From assembly GCA_963575645.1 (NCBI GenBank), contig OY754475.1:9672001-9736000 (forward strand): a stretch of 64,000 nucleotides of DNA, given 5' to 3'. The notes below the pieces were generated by a model. That model searched no databases. It saw nothing but the letters and a program-made list of their open reading frames with translations, and had not been told where the DNA came from. This document shows positions 1-12,000 of the stretch, one piece after another. Both the position numbers and the translations under genes were made by a program. Source of the stretch: Xanthostigma xanthostigma. Taxonomy: Eukaryota; Arthropoda; Insecta; Raphidioptera; Raphidiidae. Positions within the stretch are counted from its first letter, which is position 1. Every line of letters starts with the position of its first letter.

Positions 1-545
1 TATTGACTGTCTAGGGGCCGCCGTCAAAATATTGTGCAACCCACATTGCATAATAATATTGAGCGTCTATGGGCCGCTTTAGACTACATTTATTTTATTT
101 TTAAAACTTTACATAACTAGTGTTAAATGTGTTATTTCACGATCTCTATACATATATGAAATACAGCTATTTTATATAGGAGGCGGTTCCCATAAGAGCA
201 TCCAAAATTTGATTATTGTACGAGATGTCCTTCAAGAGATAGAAGGTAGCAGACACAACGCGAACTCTACAACTTGGCAGCATCACACTGTAAGTGTAAA
301 ATGTAGGTCCACTGTGCTACGTTACGTTTCCCCGAAGACTTATTAACAATCACGTAACCACCGTATTCATTGTGTGTTGTTGTAACATAGTCACATTATA
401 ACAAAACATAACAACACACTTAACTGATAACGAACTGACAAACCTTCCGAAACATTATCATTTTATCAACAGGACGTTCCGTTGCTATATAGACAGTGAA
501 TATTATCAAAAATTTAAATCTTTGATTAACGTCATAGAACTCTTC
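1..545. other. A+T-rich stretch, no gene seen
   Basis: No splice-bounded coding segment, RNA gene or complete element is visible. The last 40 bases resemble the flank that accompanies the foldback family described at 61,627-61,933 (a segment reading towards TTAACGTC, then AACTCTTCAA), so the foldback element at 546 extends a little outwards here. Confidence 0.5.
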
Positions 546-700
546 AAATAAATAAAATTGTCGACCAATTTTTTTCAGATCACATATTGACAAAAATGAT
601 ATAAAAATATAAATCAAAATAACAAAGTATGATTTATATTTTTATATAATTTTTGTCAATATATGGTCTGAAAAAAATTGGTAGACAATTTTATTTATTT
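546..700. repeat. Inverted repeat, foldback family FB, copy 1
   Basis: Two arms of about 70 bases, starting AAATAAATAAAATTGTCGAC and ending in its near reverse complement, flank a spacer of about 14 bases. The same arm (ATAAATAAAATTATCGACC, then ATTTTTCAGA) recurs at 2,540-2,693, 3,926-3,995, 59,360-59,492, 61,627-61,933 and 62,111-62,194, so this is a dispersed mobile family rather than a chance hairpin. No coding capacity. Confidence 0.75.
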
Positions 701-754
701 AAAAAATCAAAAATGTAAGTATGTAAATGTATTATTAAGTGTTTAGTTGTTTAA

Positions 755-1166
755 TCCATATAATATATGGGAATCTCGTGTCACAATTTTGGCCGCACTA
801 ATCTCTGAAACTACACTGAACCGATTTAATGAAATTTTGTAAATGTGTCTTGCTTGGTTCAAATTACACTACAGGATAGTTTTTACAATACTTTGAACAA
901 AATTACGGTATTTTGTGAAAAAAAAACTGTTTTAGTGACATGTAGCGACATCTGATAGAATTTACTCAAAACTATTAGTTCAGAAGCAAACAAAAAAACT
1001 GTTTTTGTACCAAGTAGCGACATGAGATAAAATTCGCTCAAAGCTACTAGTTCAGAAACAAATCTAGTAGAATTTGCTTAAAGCTATTAGTTCAGACGCC
1101 GGGCCGCAAACGAAATTAGCAGAATTATATCTATCGCACCCGGATGAAACAAGACCGGGCCGCTAG
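755..1166 (+). mobile_element. Helitron-like non-autonomous element
   Basis: It begins at an A|TC boundary (TCCATATAATATATGGG) and ends GGGCCGCTAG followed by T, the CTRR|T terminus expected of Helitrons. The GC-rich tail (ACCGGGCCGCTAG) is shared with the elements ending at 7,562 and 37,284. A related copy on the other strand is at 57,502-57,868, with the same internal segment about repeated threonine-like AACAGTTTT and TGTCGCTAC motifs. Family assignment rests on termini only; there is no Rep/helicase. Confidence 0.6.
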
Positions 1167-2539
1167 TTTTTTATAACATTTATTAACTAAAATAAATTCT
1201 AACTATAAAATTAACAACACTACTTTATGCTGAAGATATAAAATTAATATATTTGACATTTGTACTGCGAATATCCAAGAGACAATGCCTTGTGTGTTTA
1301 TCAAAAAAAATACGTATTAACTACACTTTTAAAGTAGCACCAATTCCTATTTACGATGTATTATTTTTTAATAATAATTTGAAAATCAAAGTTGTACTTT
1401 TCCAGAGTGGTTAAAAAAACAAGGTAAAAATAATAGCATTGCTACACGCCCAACATAAATAATATTTGGCGCACGACGCTGCGATGTTAGTTTTCGCGCT
1501 AAATATACTTGTTTTACAAAAATAATGAACTTTATAAATCATTCTCTTCTTCTTCTTCCATTACATCGTCCACAATCACATTTCAGTTGAATAACGCACG
1601 ATGGTCGAGTTTAGAAAAGAACGTGTGTTTTGCAGAACATAAAAAACGAGTGTGCTTTAGACCACATGACTGAAGTAAAACTTCTTCCTGCCATAATTTG
1701 TTACTATTCACCCGAAAATTCACAAAATATGAACTTTAAAATGATTTTACAATTTTATTCACTTTAAACGTAGAATATTTAATGTATTGAACAAAATATT
1801 AATTTATAAGATTGTTCAAGAACGAAATGAACAGTCTAATGTACAAACATTTTCACGCTACCCAAAAATGTTTGATAGCTCTTGGACACTTTAATGACAC
1901 TCTCCGTTTTAATAATTTTATCTTGGATTACGGACACAAAAAAAAAAATGTTTAAAAGGGTTTGAACAGTCCACACACAAACTCTACGATCGCCATATGA
2001 ATAATTGTATTAAGTTGCCTGTACAGATGACAGGATCCCCTTAAAACTCCTGCTATACTAATCCTGCAGTGCTTTTTGTTCCATTGTAGTAGTTTTCTTG
2101 CTAATCTACGATTTGGTTTTTGCAAGAATAATTCAGATTGTCTCGTTCCAGTTAGGGATGATCATTATTCGCAGTTCGTGAATGCAATACGATTTTATTC
2201 CAAAACAATATAAAAAGTTTAGAAAGAAAAACATCTCAGAAATTTAAAATCCAACTTGAATGTTGATATTTGACAGTTCTGAGGGTTAGATTACTGAACT
2301 GACCACGCAAAAAAAAAACTATATGATTTAAAATTACTAATTTATATCGGTAAGTACTGTTTTAACTACACTACTGATTATTTTTGTCTCTCAGTTTTTT
2401 TTTTGCTCTAGACTAATTCAAAAATTACTGAACCAATAATTACCAAAATTTCACTTCAAAGCAACAGTGTTTTAGTATCTAATTATCTTTTTATAAAAAG
2501 CTAATTAGATTTTAAATATTAATTATTTTTTATATTTTT
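1167..2539. other. Gene-free A+T-rich sequence
   Basis: About 1.4 kb without a recognisable exon, RNA gene or element terminus. Homopolymer runs and short A/T repeats only. Confidence 0.5.
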
Positions 2540-2693
2540 TAGATCAGTTCTGACGAAGGTCCAAATCCGGATTTAAACGTTAATGTATTAATTATATTTT
2601 TTTGTTAATATATTATCTGAAAAATTGGTTGATAATTTTATTTATTGAAGAGTTCTAATCAGACGTTAATCAAAGATTTGAATCAGTGTATAT
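2540..2693. repeat. Foldback family FB, single-arm fragment
   Basis: Matches the right half of the palindrome at 61,627-61,933: TAGATCAGTTCTGA, then CCAAATCCGGATT, AACGTTAATGTATTAATTA, the ATTGGTNGATAATTTTATTTATT arm and the flank GAGTTCTAATCAGACG. Only one arm is present. Confidence 0.65.
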
Positions 2694-3296
2694 TTATTCT
2701 TTAAATAACTTTTCTACATGATTTGGCGAATTGAAAGCAAATTTTATTCTGACGAATAAATTTGTTCCAAGACTAATAACTTCTATTTTTAATAGTGTTC
2801 GGTGAATATGGGCACAAATAAAGTATCTATCATCGCCCCTTCAAGCCAGGCACCCTAGACGCTCACCTACACCCCTCTAAAGCCGGTATTCACAATAAAA
2901 ATAATTACTAATACAGCCGGTAGAGCGATTATTTCAGAATTTAAGGAAGGTAACCAAATCACAAAAGCGATCTATCGGCCGATAATTTTCCTTAGCGAAG
3001 ATGCGAATCTTTTCAATTCTCCTGCGAGATTCTAAATGCCAAAGTCGAATGCGCGAGCTTACTAAGCCTCAGCCTGTATGCCGCGCGCAAGAGAGAAAGA
3101 TACACAGCACAGTATACGCGTGCGAATGAGATAGAATGACACAGTTTGTCAGTGCGGAAGTAATTACCTTTTCCCTTGAGAGTGAAAGAGACGCACGATT
3201 TCCTTCCTCACTCAAGTAAGGATAATTGGTTATTAAGTAGAAGTATACGGTTATAGCTATGCATATATACAACCTACATGTCACTATTACTTACTG
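2694..3296. other. Gene-free stretch
   Basis: Contains a short open frame on the minus strand (3,069-3,284) with no family resemblance or splice context. I see no supported feature. Confidence 0.4.
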
Positions 3297-3298
3297 TA

Positions 3299-3434
3299 CA
3301 GGGTGGCTCATATGTCGTAAATCTTAATTACGAAATGAGACGTTAATTGTTCAACTTCGATACCTGTTAAATTCAAAAATATTGATCCATAAGTTGACAA
3401 TTGAGCGTCTCCAATGTATCTATGCAACACCCTG
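3299..3434. mobile_element. Short Tc1/mariner-type MITE
   Basis: A 136-bp segment bounded by CAGGGTG and CACCCTG with TA on both sides (3,297-3,298 and 3,435-3,436). A terminal inverted repeat starting CAGGG beside a TA duplication is the usual signature of Tc1/mariner MITEs. No ORF. Confidence 0.6.
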
Positions 3435-3539
3435 TATAAATAGGAGTAAAGAGTTTTTCATAAAATTGTAAAAACGGTAAATTACTCACCGAATCAGCCG
3501 CTAGAGAGGTCGGTCTCCATCTGGAAAAAGAAAAAATTT

Positions 3540-4020
3540 GATTACGGCTGATTTTTTTTATTTCAAAATATTTCCGAAACTATAAAGTTTAGAAAAAAAA
3601 TTTTTAACAAAACTTTCTTAAAAAAATAAATAGAATAATAATCCGTTATGAAAAGTATACCATTATTATATAAAAAACACCGTTTTAGCATATATCTCTT
3701 CTGCGCATGTGCCGATATTTCGCAAAAACAATACTTGCATACCAAACATCCTCCCAAAATTTGGTTTCAATCCGCTCATCCGTTTGACTTGTATCGTGTT
3801 CACAGACTAACAGACGCACAGAATTTTCCCAAAAATATGTTTTTTGGATTCGGGGGACGTCAAAACGGGAAGATATTGTAAAATTTTTGAAAAGTGATTT
3901 TTGACCTAAACTAGTAGTACAATTCAATAAATAAAATTATCGACCAATTTTTCAGACAATATATTAACAAAAAATATAATTATAAAATATATTATTAGTA
4001 CAATTCCCCAATTGTGGGTT
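3540..4020 (+). repeat. Dispersed repeat family R1, copy 1, interrupted
   Basis: Shares long stretches with 56,620-57,060 (plus), 6,771-7,075 (minus) and 62,580-62,720 (partial): CGTTATGAAAAGTATACC, GCATATATCTCTTCTGCGC, CCTCCCAAAATTTGGTTTC and a GTATCGTGTTCACAG block. Apparent ORFs on both strands are by-products of this repeat. A 70-bp foldback insertion (3,926-3,995) interrupts it near its 3' side. Superfamily not determined. Confidence 0.7.
3926..3995. mobile_element. 70-bp FB-family insertion with 11-bp target duplication
   Basis: The insert starts AATAAATAAAATTATCGACC. TAGTACAATTC occurs immediately before it (3,915-3,925) and immediately after it (3,996-4,006). The sister R1 copy near 57,030 runs through the same point without an insert, giving an empty-site comparison. 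This shows that even very short FB pieces were mobilised. Confidence 0.65.
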
Positions 4021-4675
4021 GGAATGTTAAAAGTTATCAATCACACAAGTCTATATTACATAAATCTTAATTTAAAAATATAAAAAAAACTAGGTACATA
4101 CCCAAAAAAATGCCAGCCCGGAACTAAATGTCCAGCTATGCTTGAAAACGAATTTAATAGTACGCACACAATTTCATTTAAAATTTTCATTTTTTTAAAT
4201 AAAAAATAATAAGTTATTCATCCGCGCACTACTGTTATGAAAATTTTAAATTCTACACTTTTACGACTCTACAGGTTGACGGCTTGAATTTTAACATTTC
4301 GATATCGAATTATCTTTATTAATTATCGATTTAACGAAATAGTCGCGAGATGCATCAACATTCAACATTTACGGCTTTCGTCCGAAAATGATGACACTAC
4401 CGCACAAATCAAAACGCGAGAGCCTGCACCGGAACACTGCGGCTCAGTAAACGATGCGATGGTCAACATTCAATTAGCAATTTACTCCCGTAGTGGTTTA
4501 ATTTTTGTAGATAATAGGCGCTCGGCAACTGAGACCAGCCTCGTGGTTACAATATTATTCTAATTTTTTTAAGCCACAAAGATTCAATATTAAATTTTAA
4601 AATATATAATATACACTCGTAGAGTTAACAAAAATTAAAAACTGAAATAAAAAAAAACCCAGAACACCATTAACT

Positions 4676-4947
4676 AAATTAATTAATAAAAAAATCGCAG
4701 AATTGTGGACAAAAAGTTAGATTTATTAATGTACGACGTTTCGTCTATAGATTTAGACTTTTTCAAGTAGTACAATGTGAAAATTCAAAACAATAATTAT
4801 GAAAATAAACATTAATTAATTTTGTACTTATTGTACTGAATTTTCATATTGTAGGTACTACTTGAAAAAGTCTAAATCTATAGACGAAACGTCGTACATT
4901 AATAAATCTAACTTTTTGTCCACAATCCTGCAATTTTTCGTATTAAT
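4676..4947. repeat. Inverted repeat, GACGAAACGTCGTAC family
   Basis: Arms of about 100 bases (4,676-4,780 and 4,848-4,947) containing GTGGACAAAAAGTTAG and ACGACGTTTCGTCTATAG flank a spacer of about 65 bases. Relatives are the shorter palindrome at 28,039-28,167 and a one-arm piece near 60,190-60,230. No ORF. Confidence 0.75.
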
Positions 4948-5424
4948 TATTATCTCGATGGACACGATGTCTAATATAAACATAAATTAATGTTAATTTA
5001 TTGACACAAAAAATGTAATTAAAAATATTCTCAAGCACTCACATAGACTACTAATGACGTAAATTGTCAAGCGTCTATAAAATGTTAAACTCGCACATAA
5101 ATCGAACATTATAACACATTTATTATTGAAAAAACTCTACAGCGTTATCAAAATCGTGGTTTAATTTGCATTTACACTACTGACTAAAATTGAAATAAAT
5201 GAACGCAACGTCGTCACTTGTTTTGGCTTGTTGCAAGGCACACTACGATATTGACCTATATTGCATAACTTGAAACAAATCGTTTGCAGTGGAATATTAT
5301 AAAATGTAAAGCCGACTTATCACGATAATTATTATAATAGAAGCTATTATAGCAGTATACGAATTATTAAGTGTGAACATACACGTTTATAATCTAATAA
5401 TAATTTTGTTAACATTCGAACTGA
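4948..5424. other. Gene-free stretch
   Basis: No supported feature; A+T-rich sequence between a foldback repeat and a SINE head. Confidence 0.4.
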
Positions 5425-5660
5425 GGACAGCGTGGTGTAATGATCAGCGTGCTGGCCTTTGGATCATACTGTCGTGGGTTCGAATCCCACCTCTGCTCAT
5501 GGATATTTTGTGTTTGTCGTTTAGACCATGCTTTGATATTTAATGATACTGGCCAGATACCAAGTGTGATATTCTCTTGTATATGTGCGCTCGCACTAAA
5601 CCCATCTACAAAGCAAGCTTCAATACACGCATCGTGTGAAGCGAACACATAAAAGCCATC
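5425..5660 (+). repeat. tRNA-derived SINE (tRNA-Gln-like head)
   Basis: The 5' part has Pol III internal promoter boxes: an A box around TGGTGTAATGATCAGCG and a perfect B box in GGGTTCGAATCCC, followed by unrelated sequence. The acceptor stem does not pair and the anticodon stem is broken (loop CTTTGGA would give UUG, Gln), so it is not a functional tRNA. The 3' limit is uncertain. Confidence 0.55.
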
Positions 5661-6256
5661 ACCGAAATCTGCTAGCAGCCAAATCTGGCAAGGAATCTAA
5701 CAGCAAAACCAGCCTCGTGTGCAGCGGCTATTATATAGAGAATGTTAATTGCATTTATATTTTAGGTTTTTGATTTAGTGCGTGAAAGGGAACTATTTTT
5801 TCTGTGTATATGGAATAAAGTCCGCTTCACAAGAGGCTGGATTTGCCGCTAGGTTCACTACTAGTTTTCTAGCGCTGGTTTCCTTCAATTGCTATTATGT
5901 GCTCGTTTCACACGAGACGTCTTTACAAGCTTGCTCTGCAGGTAGATTCGGTGCGCGCGCAGTGATAGAACGGTAACAAAAATGCATGTTTGTTGTCTCT
6001 GAACAGAACACACACTATGGCATAGTGTTTGATTGTGGGCGTTTGTTCAAATCGCCGACGTGACATACTGCCTCCTGATTGGTTGTTGCTCATACCTAGC
6101 AGCGGATCTAGCAAGAAGAAATAGCTCCTGTTCTAATTTTAAAACCTAACTTTTAGCTATAGCAGGCGAGCACGTAGTGACGTCATTTCCAGCTTCGTAC
6201 CCAGCCTACCGGCCAGCAGAAGTCCAAGCAGTGTTTCTAGCCTCGCGTGCAGCGGC
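5632..6256. repeat. Copies of a MITE family ending AGCCTCGTGTGCAGCGGC
   Basis: AGCCTCGTGTGCAGCGGC near 5,711 and AGCCTCGCGTGCAGCGGCC near 6,238 match inverted or degraded copies near 24,331, 25,930 and 30,297. The segment 5,632-5,730 resembles the reverse complement of 5,815-5,930. Probably several nested or truncated copies of one terminal-inverted-repeat element. Element limits and superfamily are unresolved; the ORFs in it are not conserved coding regions as far as I can tell. Confidence 0.45.
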
Positions 6257-6770
6257 CTAAGTTGTGATACTGTATATCTGCGTTCATAAGTAGCGATTCC
6301 ATCAACTTTGAGCAGTCAATAAGATATTGTGATAGATAAACGATAATACCCTAGTCTAAGTACGTATGTATATAAATATATGTAAGAAGGATAGTACCAA
6401 CACGTAAAACGACGGTTATGTGTATATATTTATTATGTTGCACATTTCATATACTGAGTGTCTGATATTGCAACGAAGATAGTTATATTTTATTCAATGA
6501 CCCCATATAACAACAAAACTACGCAATCAGTGTCTGATTGGTCGCTTGAAACTCAACACAGCAGAGGGTAGTGTAAGGAAATTGTAAAACATATACAACT
6601 TGACTGCATTGATTTGAGAAAAAATAAATGTACAAAAATTTAGTACAAGTTGGGAAAAGTATCTGCGTCTATTTGCCTGTTGGTCTCTGTATTATCTATT
6701 AGTTACAACTATATAATATTAAATTTTTAATTATATGTAACACATAAATACTGTATTATCCGGACTTATC
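6257..6770. other. Gene-free stretch
   Basis: No exon, RNA or repeat terminus that I can support. Confidence 0.4.
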
Positions 6771-7075
6771 CTATGTCGGATAGACAAATTTGGAATAATA
6801 AATTATTATTATTAACACGATACAGGTTAAACGGATGATCGGATTGAAACCAAATTTTGGGAGGATGTTTGATTTGCAAATATGAGGAGCCCTATTGTTT
6901 CTGGGAAAAATCGGCGTATGCACAGAAGAGGTATATGCTATAACGTTGTTTTTTTTATATAATAATGGTATATTTTTCATAACGGCTCATTATTCTATTT
7001 ATTTTTGCAAGAAAGTTTCGTAAAAAAAGGTTTTTTTTCATAGTTTCGAAAATATTCTGAAAATAAAAAATAGCT
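6771..7075 (-). repeat. Dispersed repeat family R1, copy 2
   Basis: Reverse-complement match to the block of 3,640-3,800 and 56,740-56,900, including the AAACCAAATTTTGGGAGGATG and GCAGAAGAGGTATATGC stretches. The minus-strand ORF here is the same open stretch that appears in the other copies and is not a gene. Confidence 0.65.
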
Positions 7076-7182
7076 CTCTGTCAAAAGAAATAAGTTAGGT
7101 AGCTTTGGTTAATTTTTAGAGGTGAAACCACATTATGTAACCATACAAAGCAATAGCAAATATTTTATTTATTACTAGTAAT

Positions 7183-7300
7183 TACCCGCGTCACAGCATG
7201 CGTTAACAGAAATGTTATTTTATTTTTTATATTATTTCATATTTCAATATTTTTGAAGTTGGAATGGTCCTTTCGCACAATTAGCTGTAATTTTTAATTT
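7183..7300 (-). mobile_element. Helitron-like 3' end, second family
   Basis: Reading on the minus strand the segment ends TGACGCGGGTAATTACTAG, a CTAG terminus, and contains GGACCATTCCAACTTC. A plus-strand relative ends at 56,506 (GACGCGGGTAATGGCTAG). The 5' end is not defined. Confidence 0.4.
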
Positions 7301-7329
7301 ATTATTAGTGTGTTTACCTTTTTCTTAGT

Positions 7330-7562
7330 AGAATTAAGCGCTTAGTAGTTGGTAGAGATGTTGAGTTCTACGCTTCAAAACGACTCATCCGATTTCAAAA
7401 AATGTTTCACCAATATTTAGAATGAAACTTCAGGATTGACATAGGCTATATATTATCGCGTTAAAATAAAAGCGCTTTTCGTGGAGACCAATTTTACTAC
7501 GTAAGTTGACGAAAAAACAGAAGCAATCTACAAATTCGGGCGAAACCAGACCGGGCCGCTAG
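7330..7562 (+). mobile_element. Helitron-like element, 5'-truncated (family H1)
   Basis: Shares CATCCGATTTCAAAA, CACCAATATTTAGAATG, CGCTTTTCGTGGAGACC and the tail GGGCCGCTAG with copies at 33,009, 57,869, 58,675 and 63,029. It ends CTAG|T at 7,559-7,562. The 5' TC terminus is missing. Confidence 0.6.
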
Positions 7563-7744
7563 TAATTAATAAACACAATAGGATCAAGTTTCTCAGTGTA
7601 TTTAAAGGTTCCAAAAATTGCGACCGAAAATACCGAAAGAATTTTTTGAAATTTTAAAGTTGTAAAACTTTAAAATCTATATTACAAATTAAGTAAATCT
7701 GATTATAGTACAGGAATGGCTTTGATAATGGGAGCACACATATC

Positions 7745-8717
7745 CAGTGTTACCAGTCTGGTACAATTGTACTAGATCTAGTACTTTTATGTCATTTTCT
7801 GTACGCTAGTACGTTGAAGCAAAAATCTAGTACTTTTTAAAATATCTAGTACATTTTAATATCCAATGTCCACACACCCACCACAACAAACGAAAAAAGG
7901 GAAAATACCCCCCACCCCAGGATTAATCAGGATCGCAGGCACAACAAACGAAAAAAAAGGTTATTCGTTTTTTTTTTTGCTCTTCAATTGTGCACACGCT
8001 AAGATTTTTTAAGCTAGGTTGTTAAAAAAAGGTTATTGTTTTTTTTTGCTCTTCAATAATTGTACACACGACTAAATTTGTTAGCTACATTGTTAGTTGT
8101 AGTTAGTTTACAGATGTTTTTAAATTTTACCTGTCTATCTAGTACTATCTAGCAGGGATGTTGCGGATGCAGATTTTTTCACATCCGCGGATGCGGACGC
8201 GGATGCGGATTTTAGAAGGCTGACATCCGCGGATGCAGATGCGGATGCGGATCTGTACAAGAAAAACTTAAGTGTGGGTAAAAAAAATAAAAAGACAGTA
8301 ATCCTTATCCTTTCTATACTTAATAATAAAGTAGTGAGTAAATTACCTACTATTACTGATTATAATAAATTATTTTAGTAATTAAATTTGAATAGTGGAG
8401 CATTATCTTTAATGAAAAGAAGGATAGCCGCCTTTTCGGGCTCCAGTCTGTTTCGCAACGGTTCGTATATTAATCCTGGGCTACTAAATAACTGTTCACT
8501 TGGAACACTTTCTTTCTTGTCGCAACCTGCTACACATCCGCATTCTCATCAGCTCCGCATCGATTTATGCGGATGCGGATGAAGATGCGGATGTCTAAAT
8601 TGATGCGAATGTTCCGCATATGCGGATGCGGATGCGAATATTCGCAACATCCCTGCTATCTAGTACTTTTTTCAACCCTAATCTAGTACGCAAAACAATA
8701 AAGTTCTGGCAACACTG
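7745..8717. mobile_element. hAT MITE (outer element of a nested pair)
   Basis: Terminal repeats are CAGTGTTACCAG and its partner CTGGCAACACTG, flanked by CACATATC (7,737-7,744) and CACATATT (8,718-8,725): an 8-bp duplication with one mismatch, as expected for hAT. The interior is built of CTAGTAC repeats. A second hAT element sits inside (8,153-8,655). Removing it leaves about 460 bp. No transposase. Confidence 0.75.
8153..8655. mobile_element. hAT MITE (inner element)
   Basis: Starts CAGGGATGTTGCGGATG and ends ATTCGCAACATCCCTG, flanked by perfect 8-bp duplications CTATCTAG (8,145-8,152 and 8,656-8,663). Both subterminal regions are runs of GGATGC-type hexamers, a repetitive design also seen in the hAT MITEs at 24,756 and 42,933. 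The open frame at 8,388-8,582 shows no transposase motif. Exact duplications make this the younger insertion of the pair. Confidence 0.85.
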
Positions 8718-8725
8718 CACATATT

Positions 8726-9028
8726 ATCTCGGAGATGCTTTGTAGAAGGTTCTAGAATCTAGAACGTCGTGAATCAATGCCAATAAACGGACTGCATAAC
8801 ATAATGTCGCTATGTGGACAGTCTGTACAAGTAACTCTGTGGAGCAATTGCGGTGCTCAATGGCAACAGAGAACCATCTGGCCAAATGGTAAAAGCTTTT
8901 CAGGGCTACTAGAATTGGGGACGCCATTGTACAACCTCCTTTCCAAAACGAGCGCTGAGTGAGAACATTCGACCTACGTGAAGGCGTTAACTAGGGTCCT
9001 TCAAACATTTCAGCCCTATCCCGACTAT
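8726..9028. other. Unique left flank of the satellite
   Basis: About 300 bases between the hAT element and the array. Open frames overlap on both strands (8,724-8,927 minus; 8,777-8,962 plus) but I recognise no protein family. It joins the array at GACTAT|AAGCC. Confidence 0.4.
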
Positions 9029-12000
9029 AAGCCACGAAACGTATCGATGTGAACATGAAGACGAAGGAACCAATTGAATCCCGTTTTTATATCAAAGTAT
9101 GTATATTTTACTCGCAGTGTCTTAGGGGAGGACGGGGTCAATTATAACAGTGACTATTTTAGTGACATCTACCAACAAAATGAGAACATGATACTACTGC
9201 ATTGACGTACATTCAGTCGCTGGTGACTGAATGTACATCAATACAGTAGAATCATTTTCTCATTTTGTTGGTAGAATATGTCACTAAAATAAGCCACGAA
9301 ACGTATCGATGTGAACATGAAGACGAAGGAACCAATTGAATCCCGTTTTTATATCAAAGTATGTATATTTTACTCGCAGTGTCTTAGGGGAGGACGGGGT
9401 CAATTATAACAGTGACTATTTTAGTGACATCTACCAACAAAATGAGAACATGATACTACTGCATTGACGTACATTCAGTCGCTGGTGACTGAATGTACAT
9501 CAATACAGTAGAATCATTTTCTCATTTTGTTGGTAGAATATGTCACTAAAATAAGCCACGAAACGTATCGATGTGAACATGAAGACGAAGGAACCAATTG
9601 AATCCCGTTTTTATATCAAAGTATGTATATTTTACTCGCAGTGTCGTAGGGGAGGACGGGGTCAATTGTAACACGGGTCAATTATAACAGTGACTATTTT
9701 AGTGACATCTACCAACAAAATGAGAACATGATACCACTGCATTGACGTGCATTCAGTCGCTGGTGACTGAATGTACATCAATACAGTAGAATCATTTTCT
9801 CATTTTGTTGGTAGAATATGTCACTAAAATAAGCCACGAAACGTATCGATGTGAACATGAAGACGAAGGAACCAATTGAATCCCGTTTTTATATCAAAGT
9901 ATGTATATTTTACTCGCAGTGTCTTAGGGGAGGACGGGGTCAATTATAACAGTGACTATTTTAGTGACATCTACCAACAAAATGAGAACATGATACTACT
10001 GCATTGACGTACATTCAGTCGCTGGTGACTGAATGTACATCAATACAGTAGAATCATTTTCTCATTTTGTTGGTAGAATATGTCACTAAAATAAGCCACG
10101 AAACGTATCGATGTGAACATGAAGACGAAGGAACCAATTGAATCCCGTTTTTATATCAAAGTATGTATATTTTACTCGCAGTGTCGTAGGGGAGGACGGG
10201 GTCAATTGTAACACGGGTCAATTATAACAGTGACTATTTTAGTGACATCTACCAACAAAATGAGAACATGATACCACTGCATTGACGTGCATTCAGTCGC
10301 TGGTGACTGAATGTACATCAATACAGTAGAATCATTTTCTCATTTTGTTGGTAGAATATGTCACTAAAATAAGCCACGAAACGTATCGATGTGAACATGA
10401 AGACGAAGGAACCAATTGAATCCCGTTTTTATATCAAAGTATGTATATTTTACTCGCAGTGTCTTAGGGGAGGACGGGGTCAATTATAACAGTGACTATT
10501 TTAGTGACATCTACCAACAAAATGAGAACATGATACTACTGCATTGACGTACATTCAGTCGCTGGTGACTGAATGTACATCAATACAGTAGAATCATTTT
10601 CTCATTTTGTTGGTAGAATATGTCACTAAAATAAGCCACGAAACGTATCGATGTGAACATGAAGACGAAGGAACCAATTGAATCCCGTTTTTATATCAAA
10701 GTATGTATATTTTACTCGCAGTGTCTTAGGGGAGGACGGGGTCAATTATAACAGTGACTATTTTAGTGACATCTACCAACAAAATGAGAACATGATACTA
10801 CTGCATTGACGTACATTCAGTCGCTGGTGACTGAATGTACATCAATACAGTAGAATCATTTTCTCATTTTGTTGGTAGAATATGTCACTAAAATAAGCCA
10901 CGAAACGTATCGATGTGAACATGAAGACGAAGGAACCAATTGAATCCCGTTTTTATATCAAAGTATGTATATTTTACTCGCAGTGTCTTAGGGGAGGACG
11001 GGGTCAATTATAACAGTGACTATTTTAGTGACATCTACCAACAAAATGAGAACATGATACTACTGCATTGACGTACATTCAGTCGCTGGTGACTGAATGT
11101 ACATCAATACAGTAGAATCATTTTCTCATTTTGTTGGTAGAATATGTCACTAAAATAAGCCACGAAACGTATCGATGTGAACATGAAGACGAAGGAACCA
11201 ATTGAATCCCGTTTTTATATCAAAGTATGTATATTTTACTCGCAGTGTCTTAGGGGAGGACGGGGTCAATTGTAACACGGGTCAATTATAACAGTGACTA
11301 TTTTAGTGACATCTACCAACAAAATGAGAACATGATACCACTGCATTGACGTGCATTCAGTCGCTGGTGACTGAATGTACATCAATACAGTAGAATCATT
11401 TTCTCATTTTGTTGGTAGAATATGTCACTAAAATAAGCCACGAAACGTATCGATGTGAACATGAAGACGAAGGAACCAATTGAATCCCGTTTTTATATCA
11501 AAGTATGTATATTTTACTCGCAGTGTCTTAGGGGAGGACGGGGTCAATTATAACAGTGACTATTTTAGTGACATCTACCAACAAAATGAGAACATGATAC
11601 TACTGCATTGACGTACATTCAGTCGCTGGTGACTGAATGTACATCAATACAGTAGAATCATTTTCTCATTTTGTTGGTAGAATATGTCACTAAAATAAGC
11701 CACGAAACGTATCGATGTGAACATGAAGACGAAGGAACCAATTGAATCCCGTTTTTATATCAAAGTATGTATATTTTACTCGCAGTGTCTTAGGGGAGGA
11801 CGGGGTCAATTATAACAGTGACTATTTTAGTGACATCTACCAACAAAATGAGAACATGATACTACTGCATTGACGTACATTCAGTCGCTGGTGACTGAAT
11901 GTACATCAATACAGTAGAATCATTTTCTCATTTTGTTGGTAGAATATGTCACTAAAATAAGCCACGAAACGTATCGATGTGAACATGAAGACGAAGGAAC

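Noticed and set aside
5428..5500. Functional tRNA gene
   Set aside because: A and B boxes are good but the acceptor and anticodon stems do not pair; a SINE head is more likely.
8724..8962. Opposed ORFs left of the satellite as a gene
   Set aside because: Overlap on both strands, no motif, no splice context.
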